Origin: Synanceia verrucosa
Lineage: Eukaryota; Chordata; Actinopteri; Perciformes; Synanceiidae
Reading direction: 5' to 3'
NCBI GenBank assembly: GCA_029721515.1
Contig: CM056552.1
Span: 11,331,001-11,395,000, forward strand
DNA length: 64,000 nucleotides
In this document: piece after piece, positions 53,085 through 64,000 of the stretch
How the letters are laid out: each line of letters begins with the position of its first letter
Numbering within the stretch: the first letter of the stretch is position 1
Notes under the pieces: model-generated
The model's database searches: none
Told to the model about the DNA's origin: nothing
What the model saw: only the letters and a program-made list of their open reading frames with translations
Position numbers and translations under genes: made by a program

Positions 53085-55500
53085 GTAAATGTCATTGGAT
53101 GTTGGGTGTGAGCATGCCAACATTAGCATTTAGCTCTAAGTAGAGCAGTGTCTAAATACAGCCTCATACAGACATGAGCATCACTCTTAATCTTGTTTCA
53201 CATTGTGTCATACTTTCACATGTTGCAAAACAAGTCTTGCAGTGAAAATGTGTCCATTTTCAGACTTACTAACACATGTTAAAAGACATTTCGAGTTGCA
53301 CAACATGAGTAAATTAGGACACCTCTGTGTGTTGTGCCTTGGTGTTTACTAGTGCTTTGATTGCTCCAAGGTTGGAACACAAAATAAAGAGCGGAAATTA
53401 CAGAAAAAGCCAGAGAATGTGATTTATCAGTGTGGGATGTGTGCACTATTATCTGCCAATATGGTTGCTGTAAAACTAGAAAGAGCATGTCTTAGTCTGA
53501 TAGTGAAAGCAGCTGTCTGTTTCTCTGTCCATCTTTAAAAAACATGAGATAAGGCTTCTATTACCAGCGGGATATGTTTATGTTATCATACCAAAAATAA
53601 CACCTTCAATCACACAGACATGCACCATGCAGACTTTGTCTGACCCGGTCATGCAGGAATAAATCATTTAAATGTAACTCAGCTGCCCTCACGTGGAACA
53701 TGAAATACATATCATTTCTGATTGTCCTCTGCATTCTGTCAGTTGTTGTTTGCTTGTGACAACCCCGCCCGGCATCATCCTGAGCCAATTGAATTTGAAA
53801 TATTCTGCAAGAGGCTGCGATTATTGAATTATATCCTTGTGCACATAAACAACAAGTCAGAAACGATTTAGGATTGCTTGAATCATTTGGATTGAATTGA
53901 AGAATGGTTGTGACTTTGTGTCATAATTGTGTATATTTCAGTAAAGAGCTACTGTGGGAGAGAAATGTTGGGAACCCAGAGAGGGTTTTGTAACTGAGTA
54001 CTGTAGTTTATCCGATGATTAAGTCAGTCAAGAAAGCAGTGACAGCAGAGCAGCTACTGGATTGTAAAACCCATGCGTCTTAATATTACGCACTATTTTG
54101 GTCGAATGAGCACGTAACGCTACATTTTGTTTGTAACATCTGTGTGTTGAATGTCCCCAGTCATAACTGGATGCTTGTCCCCTTACTGCATAGGATTTCC
54201 TGTGAATACTTACTTCCTATGAGGCGTGCTCGCCTTTAGTCATTGGAGAAACACAGAGTTGGCCTTCAGCGGCTTTTCAGAGAGCCACACCTGCAACCGC
54301 AACCTGGGAGACACAGCAGTGTTAAACATGAGCATGCATGGATAGCACTCTTCTCGGTTTGATTGTAGGGATCAAAAGTGGACTCTGCTTCCTTTTCAAA
54401 AACAGTGTGGGAAACAGAGACAAAGTGTCTCGTTTGGGCAACATATGGGAAATGAACCTATTAGCAGTGGGTGTTGGTTGCTTTGCGGTGTTGAAAACTG
54501 CCGGCGCTAACAGACTGAGATGAGTGCTTCGAGTCTGTCAGTGAAACGTCTTCTTCATAGAAATCAAAGGGATGTAAAATCAATGTTTATTGTGTTAGAG
54601 CTAAGAAAGTGCTGTAGCCTACAAAAAGCAATCATACGCCGCTGTCTCCATTATCGCGCCCTGATATCTGCAATTTATCAAAACAACACTGGAGAAGAGT
54701 TTGAAAAGTGCTTAACCAAGATGGACGCTCTTCCCTTTGAATAATGACACAGCAAAGTGCTTGTGCATATTGTTTCCTGAAAATCTATAGCTCTCAATAA
54801 CCACCAATTGGTGAGTGGGTGCAGTGCTTACCATTAAAATAAAAAGCGCTCATCATCTCTTCTTTTGGCATCATTATAAGCCTTTAGCGGAGGATGCCGT
54901 GCCAGAACAACCTTGACACAGCAAGAGGCAGAGTTTATCAATTCCTAATTAGCTTAAGAGGGCCATGTGAAACCGCAGAGCAAACTACTAAAGGCACTAA
55001 TAGGGGTTGGTGTGTTGTGATTTTTCAACAGGCTGGGTCACACTGTGGGCTTGTCGGGTGGTCAAGCTCCGACCGCAGATTGCCCCGATGTTCAGCTACG
55101 CTCTTCTATTATGGGTCAGAGATGGAAATGTATGCTCATAAACAGATGGTGAAAGGTAGAGTTGGGCACAAAACAAATGGTTACTAAGCAACAAAGGCAT
55201 AATTTTATCATCACTGAGGAAGTAGGTACTGAACATTAGAGCTAGTTCCTGGATTTTATTGTCTGCACAGGGAAACACAAGGAAGCGAGTAGCAGCTGGA
55301 ATAGCAGTAAAGCTGTGCAGGGAAAGTACCGCCTGTGTTCTTTCTGCCATGTCATCCTTCCTGACTCTCTCTTCCCTCACTGGCTCATATCTCAGCTTCC
55401 TTCCTCTTCTTCCTCCACTATACCTCCAACTAAATGTCAGGGAAATGTCACGTTAATTATTCTCTAGGAGACTCCGGGCCCAATTTGAAGCATCCCCCCC

Positions 55501-55513
55501 TCTCTCTCTCTCT
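55501..55513. repeat. Short (TC)n run
   Basis: TCTCTCTCTCTCT preceded by eight C. Confidence 0.85.
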
Positions 55514-57467
55514 GTTTACATTCTTTGTCAGCCTCTCAAATCAGATTTGAGTCCCCATAAAATAAGATTGTGTCTGTCTTCTGGCAAAGCAGCACCTAGC
55601 CTAGCAGTCAAAAATGCCCCTTTTCACCTGCAGTGGCAATTGTGTAATGTCCTCTCATGTTTGGGTGGTTTCTTGTCGTTAATAATGTGAATACTACCAT
55701 TGGACATCACATGATTTGGGTGCTGAGAATATTACTTGATGTTCAAATAATCCGTCTTTCTACTTTCACTTAATTTGAGAAATGACAGTTATTATTTATT
55801 AGCCCATTACAGAATAGAATTTACAATACTGAATTTGGAAATCAGTGGAACTGTGTCAACCTCTCAGGATATTCCAAGATGAAGCTCAACTGTAAATAAT
55901 CACATCTGACGTGTGTGAGGCTTAGCATAGCAATAAAATCCAGTATCAACATGGCTTCAACCAATTTATAGAAGAAACCAAAAAGGAAACATAAGTGTTT
56001 GTGTCATTTTAGTCCTCCGTGAATCCAAAAATTGAGAATTACCAGTTCCTGTTCTGTCAGTAGGTATTGTTCATCAGATGGCAGGCAACAAATTCCAATT
56101 ATACTCCCTTCATGTCACACTTAATACGACATATATGTGCAGTTTGGCAATATTCCTGCTCATAAATCAGTCTGCAGTGGAATCCAAGAAGCCACCAGAC
56201 TAGAATCAATCTCTGATTCTGACAGCTGGAAGTCACAGTCAGTCGAATGGATGACGATGTACTGTACTGTACCATGAACAGAATGCTGTTAACCTGTTCA
56301 TGGGTTGGATCACCCACACTCTGTCTCTAGAAAGAATATCTCATTCTACAGGCCCACTTTAGTACATGTCACCCTCCTGAGATAACTTCTGGAATCAACA
56401 CAGTTAACTGAACCCAAACCATTGTGTTTTCCTAAAACTGACTTTTGTGCCTAAACCTAAAGATGTATTCACACCAGATCAGGCATTGAAACATTTTTGC
56501 ACATCATTGTGCCTGTGAGTGCTGAGATTTTCCTCCTGTTGTCACTGACTTCCTGATGTTGTTGAATCAGACATAGAGGATAGAGCTGTCTGGGGCATCC
56601 AGAGCTCTGTAATAGTAGGCTACCTCATATCTGTATAGAGACCTGACAAAACTGAGTGAGTAAATATTAGACTGTCCATGTAAACTTGTATTATGTTTAG
56701 TCTTGATGGAGCAGCTACAATTTTAGCAGAGCCTAACGCTGATCGACCTGAAGTCCATTCAGTAAATAACCATTTTACATTTGTTTTGTTATTTGTCTTG
56801 TGGACAGACCTGTAAAAGCATGAATTCAGACTTTATACACATCAGCATCAGAATGTAGCTATTTCTGCATCATTTTGATCCATTTATTGCAATGAAATCA
56901 CAGCACAATCTGTCTGTTTGGAGTTCATACAGCTGTATTAAACTAGACTGACTCAGCCGACATGTGGTACATGTGATACAGTGAATACAGCTCAGTGAAA
57001 CCTGAACACTTTCCCTCCATCAGGTGATGCAAGGACAGTTATTTGTGTAATCCAGTTAGAGCCGCTTAACTAATTCTTCTTGCCTGCCTACATGACATCA
57101 AATGACCAAATCTTTAAAAACTGAGAATGTATTAAATGTATTTAATGTGCAATTTCCACCAGCCATTTCAACACACAATTACCAGATTAAGTATTAATCA
57201 ATTATCTTCCAGGACCAATATGTAATATATTTAAGGTCATAAATGATAAAATGGTCATCATGATAAGATATCATGATATGACCTGTTCATTTCAACACCC
57301 ACATATTATGCCACAGATTAAACAAACTGGCACACATTAACAAACAAACAAACAAGTAAAGGCATGACCAAAAAAGCCTCGATACATCACTCTGTGGTCA
57401 GCTGGGCTTTTTGAACGCTGGCTGTCAGAGCTACGTAATGCTCGTAATATACTGTATATATAATATA

Positions 57468-57470
<3 letters not shown>

Positions 57471-57512
<42 letters not shown>
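57471..57512. repeat. (TA)n microsatellite
   Basis: Twenty-one perfect TA units, preceded by two TATACTGTATATA-like partial copies. The alternating Ile-Tyr frames on both strands are spurious. Confidence 0.97.
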
Positions 57513-57513
<1 letters not shown>

Positions 57514-60500
57514 GAAAAGTTTGCCCACCCCTGTCTGCTATGTTAAAAACACAGGGGAAGAAGAGGGCAGGAAGTGTCTCTGGCAGGAAGCTGCAGCGAG
57601 ACCATGCCACAAGTGACAAATCTCTGCTTGATGGGGGATACTTGAGGGAAATAACATGTCAGACTTTCCCAGGTTATTTGTCTGTGTCTTTGTCTGTGTG
57701 GTGTTCATGTGAGATTGAGCACTAACGTCTCTGCTTGACGGGAAAGAGCGACGGGAACTGACCAACAGCTCTCATCTATCACATACTGTATTTTGTAATA
57801 CATACATACTTGCACAAACACACACAAACCTACGATTGCATAGTTTATAGTTTATTAATGTAGTGAAGCACTATCCCTGGAGTTTGTAATGGATTCTTAT
57901 GATGATGAATCCTCCTCCTCCTCATCAGACAGACTGAAAACCCAGAGACATTAAGGCTGACATTCAGGTTGAACTGTGTCTTAGATGAATGCATTTAATG
58001 GTGCTACGTACATTAGCTCTATATGTGTTAAAAATGTATTAACAGAGAATTGTGACAATAAAATAACTTACATTGAAAGGGCTGATGTGTGGGAAGCTGA
58101 GCTGCTGTTTTTTTAGACTCACAGCAGTTGATTTACCAGTTGAAATTGTCAGGATCACATTTTTTTGGACTTGTTTTGATCTATGAAACTCAGTGTGTTT
58201 TCCCAATGTGTCCAAGAACGTCGTGAACTAGAAAGTGACCTAACTTGAAGCCAGATGGATGGTGGCGCATAGAGGATTTTGTGGATCTGTTGAGCAATTA
58301 TGATCATGATCTTGTAATACAGGCTCCCTTCCTTATCCTGCATCCTCATTATGAACATATTTGCATTTCACAGCCAAACACTTTGGAGCAGCAAAATTCT
58401 GTTTATATGCCATGATGGAGGCATCCAGCATATTAATTTGCTCACATATGGTGGTTTGGATCAATTTTGTGAAGGAATAAGAGAGTTTTTGACAAGTGGC
58501 ACTCAAATAACTTCGGTGAAATTTGACAAGACCACATTTGTCGGATTAAACATATTGATCCAAGAAACTGATGAATTGTTTTTGGTCACCTAGGGGTCGC
58601 ATAACAAGCTGTAAACATAAAATTAAAGTGTCATAACTGTATAAAGTTGCTAAGTTTTTTTTGTGTAAGTTTTCTTTTAACCTGGCTCTTTGGTGGTTCC
58701 TGTAAATATTCTACTGTGTTGTGGTGGACAGGTAACAATCAGCTAATAGATGCTTAAATGTTCCATAGAGGTGAGGAGAACTGCAGAGGTAATTTCCCAT
58801 GGATCCATCATATGATTGATTCATTTCATATTAAAAGTATTGATAAATGCAGATTTAAGGTGATGTATACAGTACAAATACAATTGAATCAGAGCCTGTT
58901 GGTTTTGGTCTGATTTGGTCTGAAAAATGTGTTCACATTCTTGCAAACTTTGGGAAAAAGCACCTCTCAGAGCAAAAAGTCAGTAGAGTGCAGATGTCCA
59001 CTAAAGCCTGGTAATCCCCCTTCTTAGCTGCTACTGTCACAGTCAACCGGCTGCTGGGAGATTACACACAATAGCAGCAGAAGTAAACGGTAAAGAAAAA
59101 GTGATCCTCACTGCTTTTCTTTCTGTGGGCACTGGGCAGCATCATTTTAGGTGTAGGACATTCACCTCTTATAATAATCTATATATAATATAGCTCAATA
59201 TATGTGAATTACACTTAAGTGGGGTATTGGAGAAGAGAGACAAAGCCAGAACAGAAAAAAATGGAAATTAAAATAACAATAATTAATGAGGGCACATGGG
59301 TGATTACAAAGCCATATTGGCCATGAAACTGGCTATGAAATTATCATTTCATGTCTCAGGAGTACATTATGTGATGAAGCACAAGAGTGCAGGTCACATG
59401 ACTGAGGATAGAAAGACTGAGAGATTATCTACATTATGAGCATCAGTCATTCTTTCTTTTAACACTGTGCTGCATATTTTAACTGATAATGTGCAGAGGT
59501 CTGGTTCTCCAGAGGTTGAGTCGTGTTTGACAGCATTTTACAAATCATGTCATGCATTTTGTAGTGGAAGATTCTGGATTTGTAGAGTTATCTTGTGGTT
59601 TCAGGCTTGCACCAGGGCACACTTTTGATATATTCCTGCTGCAGGACAGCCTCTTCTTTTTTCGTTTTGCTCCATTATTATTGCAGAATGTATTTCAGTG
59701 GACGTGTTCTGTCTGTTTGATGATTAAAATCAACAAAGTGACAACGGAGTGGAGATGGTTGAGAATAGAGCACAGCCACTGCAAAGCTTGACAGCACCTT
59801 CGTTCATTCAATTTAGAGCTGAGCTGTTACGTGAGCACAGAGCAACAGACAAGAAGACTTCACTGTCCCCAAGAGGAGGGAGCCTGAGGAGCAAAGACTG
59901 TTTGTAAGTGAGATCTGGAGAGTTGGGGACAGTAAATGAAAGAGAAAATGACTGTGACACATAGAAGCAGAATGAGGGAGACTGAGGGAAAGTGAAGAAC
60001 TGACTTTATGACTTACGGAAAATCTGGCACATGATAATAGTTATTCACCCCTCTTTAGCCAGTGGGAAGAGCTCTTCATGTCAGTGTATGACGTTATAGT
60101 ATTGCTTACCTCTGTTTCATATATTAGTATGGAAATCAACATTTTCATCACAAGTTGTCCTGAAGTCACACTGTGCTGCAAACCCTGTTCATAAGAAAAA
60201 AATGCATGTAGGCCTACGGTTAAAGCAATCATAAAATATTTAGCATTTTGAAAAAGAACAGATGACTAAACCAAATTGAACACGGACAAGCAAGTTTATG
60301 TAATACATTTTAATGTTTCTGTTCAATTTTTTTAAAAAGAAAAAACATAATTGATCAACCTGCATTTCCTCAGTGTGAAGCCATACATATTTTATGTTTC
60401 CTCTATAAAACTAGTAGTAGGAGTATATTTTATTGAAGACATGGTAGTTTTATTCTTACGGTTGGAGTGACATGCATGCAGTCAAGTATGATCTTGGAGT

Positions 60501-61070
60501 CAGTAAGTGACTACGTTGAAACTCAAGAAGAGTGCTCATCGTTGACTGTCACAGCTGTTGCATCATATATCAACGTACGACATGTAAACGTACGATATGT
60601 AAAATACAGCAGACGATCAGCAGCAGAAAATAACAAAAAACAGTTTTTCAGATTTTACAATTTTGGAGAGTGTGCATGACAGCAAAAAGTTTTCAGTTGT
60701 CAAACTAATTTTACATCTGAAATGACACAAAAATTAAATATGAATTAGGTGCATTTCCATCAACTGCACTCAAAGAAGCCAAATTGGGTATCTGCTACAT
60801 TAATCTAAGTGTAACAAGTAGCTTCTACCATATATAGTTGTGTTTTGTGGTTGAACATCATTCAGTAATGTTGTTTTTTGCATGATGTGCAATAAACTAA
60901 CATTGTGAAAATTAATTTATGTTGACAGAACCTAATGCATTTTGGGTAAGATACAAATTACATGTACAACTCCTGAGCAGAAGGTGGCAGTAGTGAGCGA
61001 GCCGGGAGTTTTAGAAACTTTACTTCCTGAAGTTTAGCACACAGTTCAAAACACATGCTGAGAGTCTGCG

Positions 61071-62447
61071 ATGTCTGTTGTGGAAGACGGTAAGCTAAGT
61101 CCATTACTTGACTTAAAATAACTCGGACTTAAAAATAAACCAACGTACAGAAATGTCACATAACTTATTATTATCCGCTTGATAATTTTTATTAATTATT
61201 AATTAATTTTGACACAGAATGTTTTAGTAGTGTGCTCACTAATCATAGTTGCTAAAGTTAGTTACTTAGCATTTGCATTGCTTGCTAAGTTAGTATATTA
61301 TAATTAGGTAGAACTACTTTCCATATTTTTTTGTTCACCCATCAAATGATTAGGATGTTGGATTTACCCTTCATAATTACAGTCATGGTCAAAAGTTTAC
61401 ATACACTTGTAAAGAACATAATGTCATGACTCTCTTGAGTTTCCAGTTATTTCTACAACTCAGATTTTTCTCTGATAGAGTGATTGGAACAGATACTTCT
61501 TTGGCACAAAAACATTCATGAAGTTTGTTTTTTTTATGACTTTATTATGGGTCAACTGAAAATGTGACCAAATCTGCTGAGTCAAAAACTGTTTCTTGCT
61601 AAATAAGCATATTATAATTGGGTGGAAATACTTTCCATATTTTTTTATTATGAGTTATGATAGATCACCATCTAACCAGATGAGGAAAATGGAGAGACAT
61701 CTTTTCAGGAATCTCTGTCAAATGGGCAGGTTTTATTTCTTTCATGCCACCTCATACCAGCCATGTTTTATGTTGTCTGGAGACTACAGGGTACAAGCAA
61801 CAGGCCAGGCGTGCTTGTGTTGTTGTGTCCATTTCAATGAAATATCAGTAAAAGTAAAACAGTCATGAACTGTAGAAATTTAATCCAAAACAAAATAGTA
61901 AGGATGGGAAGGACAGTCTCAAGTCAAGTTTACAAAGATATAAACTAAAAATAATTATCATCAACAATAAAAACCTATAAATTAGATTTGTGGTGTATGT
62001 AAGTATAAGGCACTACAATGAATCACCTGCTCAGTGAATGATAAGCGGCTACTTAAAAACATTTAGGAAAATAATGGTTGCTCGGTTGGTAAAGGTCCAA
62101 ACCATGAAGGATATATGGATCCAAAAGGGGACATCCAGTTCAGTGAAGTAGAAAATAGCCTCTTCAGTCAGTTAACCCAATTGAAATAGTATATTTTAGT
62201 ATATACTGTATACTTGGTGTCCAGGCTCTGGCCTCTGAGATGTATATCATGGCCTTTTATGTCTACACTGTGCAATTTATTGGATATATAGCGACAGGTA
62301 TATGTGATTTTTTTTCCTTCCATTTCCTTTTTTACCATTTCTTACACAGATAGCACAGCAGAGAGGCCCGAGGCAGCAACAGGCCACATCACCATTACTG
62401 TGACAAGCAATCCCCTGCACACCAAGTCCAATACAAAACATCTATAA
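61071..62447 (+). CDS. Candidate nested two-exon mini-gene (38 residues), unknown
   Basis: Exon A (61071-61089) reads ATG TCT GTT GTG GAA GAC G with donor gtaagc. An ETS-like ACTTCCTG and a CGAGCCGGG stretch lie 30-70 bases upstream. Exon B (62350-62447) follows an excellent polypyrimidine tract and ACACAG. Phases fit. The joined frame is MSVVEDDSTAERPEAATG, then HITITVTSNPLHTKSN, ending TAA. I recognise no family. Another strong donor (AAG|gtgagg, near 62548) lies after the stop, so this could be the 5' end of a longer or non-coding transcript. It may equally be coincidence. Confidence 0.3.
61380..61590 (+). mobile_element. Tc1-like transposon, left-end fragment
   Basis: CAGTCATGGTCAAAAGTTTA directly follows TA and is the terminal repeat of a second fish Tc1 family of the AAGTTTACATACACTT class. 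About 210 bases of its 5' non-coding region remain, through GTGACCAAATCTGCTGAGTC. The transposase and right end are gone. Confidence 0.8.
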
Positions 62448-63767
62448 GTGCACAGAACACCACGGTCTATAAATCAGTGCTCTCAGTAGCTGCTCCACTT
62501 GTAGCTTTCCCCAGTGGAGTATTTCACTGCGCTGTGAAGGCAGTAAGGTGAGGTGAAGGAATGACATTGACAAAAGTGTGAAGGGCAAAGACAGAAATAG
62601 AATCCACCAAAGAGAAGGACAAACCTTCATCAAGCTTACAGGTGATTGTGAGAGTGGAGAGAGAGCACTTGAATACTGGTATGAGATGCCTCTCACCTTT
62701 ATGAACACACTGCTATTACAGTCATACATACACACATTACTTCATCGTTATCATTTCTGGTTCTTTACTCTCTAAGTCAACAGCTATTGAATGGGTATAC
62801 TGGTTAACAGAAGCTCAAGAGATTTTTATGTTTTATTTTATGATATAAAACATGTCACATGGAGATCCTCAAATTTTGAAACAATTAAATGTCTTATAAA
62901 GGTAAATGCTAACCATTGGATACTTATTGTCCACCTTTACAACCTCATTAGCTTTATGCTTCTGGCAATTGCATTCCCACTTTGAAAAACATAAAAGTAA
63001 CGTTCATTTGTGGAGATTATCTTGCTAAACAAAATATGTAAGTATCACATACTTGTGTCACAAAGCCTATTTTCTGCAATAATCCAAAATCCAATGGAAA
63101 AATCCCAAAAGGGAAACAGGGCAATGCCAACTTCCTTGTTTGCCTACAAAAATGATGTCATCCCTGCAGCACTCTGTGCTCCTTTTACATTCAAATTAAC
63201 TGCTCATTACAGTATTATTTATTGGGTTAAAGATGAAATAAGCACAGCAAATGGCACCACCACTGTGTGAAAGCCACTCCTGGATGCTGCCGTGTCAGAG
63301 TTTAGCGCAACATTAGAAGCTTTGAGATTTGTGTTTGTTTTCACTCCAGCAACACCAACCAAATATTTGATGTCCTAAAGGTCATATCTTGTAATGAAAC
63401 AGATATGTTCTTGCTTGCCTAAGTATGTAAGATGTAAGGCAGCTAAACAGGGAAATAACTATTTGGTAATTCATTAATAAAGCTAAGTAGCTCTGAACTG
63501 TAATACAAGTATGGTGCATTTATCAATGGTTCAACAACTGGTGTGAATACTGACACTGTCATTGTCATTAAACAACGAAAGACAGTTTTGACAAACAAAA
63601 TAGGAAAGAAATACAACTTTAAAAAAACGTAAGCATTGAGATGTATATATACACACTGCAGATATTCATAATCAGGTATTATTTTGTCTTATGCGTTCAG
63701 CTTTGGACTTTTAGTACAATAGGATGTATGTATGTTGCCATTAAGCAGCATTAGCAGTGGTTAACAG

Positions 63768-64000
63768 CAGGTATGGATGTTCTCCCTATGGTAGTGTTGA
63801 TTCTCTCCCAGTTCTCCAGCTTACCCCCCACAGTCCCACAACATGCAGGTTAACCTGTTCTGCTAAATAACCTGCAGGTGTAAATTTAAGTCTGAATGGT
63901 TGTCTATGTATCAGCCCTGTGATGGTCTGGCAATCAGTGTAGCCTGCCTCCGCTCAGCTGGTATCAGCCCGAGCCTCCTCGTGACCTTAAATAGGATATG
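63768..64000 (+). repeat. Degraded tRNA-derived SINE body, plus orientation, runs off window
   Basis: GATGTTCTCCCTATGG, CCCCACAGTCCCACAACATGC, GTCTGAATGGTTGTCTATGT and CAGCCCTGTGATGGTCTGGC follow the same order as the body of the SINE at 23548-23900, with many substitutions. Confidence 0.75.

Larger units (their letters stand above)
53085..64000 (+). other. kcnb1 intron after the first coding exon (continues past window)
   Basis: Mammalian KCNB1 has one very long intron here. The 10.9 kb visible contain a CT run (55501), a TA microsatellite (57471), a Tc1 5' fragment (61380), a degraded SINE (63768) and a possible nested two-exon transcript (61071-62447). The blocks around 54440-54740 and 54890-55060 look repeat-free and could be conserved non-coding DNA. 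No transmembrane exon of kcnb1 was found in the window. Confidence 0.75.

Noticed and set aside
57337..57725. Ile-Tyr repeat proteins on both strands
   Set aside because: They are translations of a TA microsatellite.
1..64000. CRISPR arrays, operons, prophage or toxin-antitoxin systems
   Set aside because: The DNA is vertebrate and intron-rich. The regular repeats seen are microsatellites or transposon ends.

Overview
This is vertebrate nuclear DNA, almost certainly from a ray-finned fish and probably a percomorph teleost; the species cannot be fixed. Genes have many short exons with GT/AG introns. Three vertebrate protein families are clearly recognisable. The dispersed repeats are typical of teleosts: Tc1/mariner elements, a short non-autonomous hAT element, tRNA-derived SINEs, GATAA-type retroposon tails and many microsatellites. 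There is no operon, CRISPR array or other prokaryotic feature.

Layout. Positions 1-7530 are downstream of (or 3'UTR to) the first gene and hold only repeats and relics. Positions 7531-38474, minus strand, hold a complete 22-coding-exon srgap3 gene (SLIT-ROBO Rho GTPase-activating protein 3). All exon phases join, giving about 1112 residues with F-BAR, RhoGAP, SH3 and a Ser/Pro-rich tail, and including a 28-nt microexon. Its large introns carry a Tc1 element with perfect terminal repeats but a broken transposase, a SINE with a 12-bp target duplication, and a 728-bp hAT-type element with an 8-bp target duplication. Positions 38475-43522 separate two divergent genes. Positions 43523-48847, plus strand, hold a complete 9-exon ptgis gene (prostacyclin synthase, CYP8A1; 489 residues). 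Positions 48848-52428 are intergenic or 5'-UTR territory for the next gene and contain one well-bounded open candidate exon. Positions 52429-53084 hold the first coding exon of kcnb1 (Kv2.1). The rest of the window is its first coding intron, which may host a small nested two-exon transcript near 61.0-62.45 kb.

The genes do not form one pathway. srgap3 acts on Rac-type GTPases and membrane curvature in neurite guidance. ptgis makes prostacyclin from prostaglandin H2 in the ER. kcnb1 encodes a delayed-rectifier potassium channel. The ptgis-kcnb1 pair, head-to-tail in the same order, matches the human chromosome 20q13 neighbourhood. srgap3 lies beside it here but maps to 3p25 in human. I found no convincing undescribed system. 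The most unusual items are the candidate nested mini-gene in the kcnb1 intron, the orphan open exon upstream of kcnb1, and transposon insertions precise enough to be read to the base.
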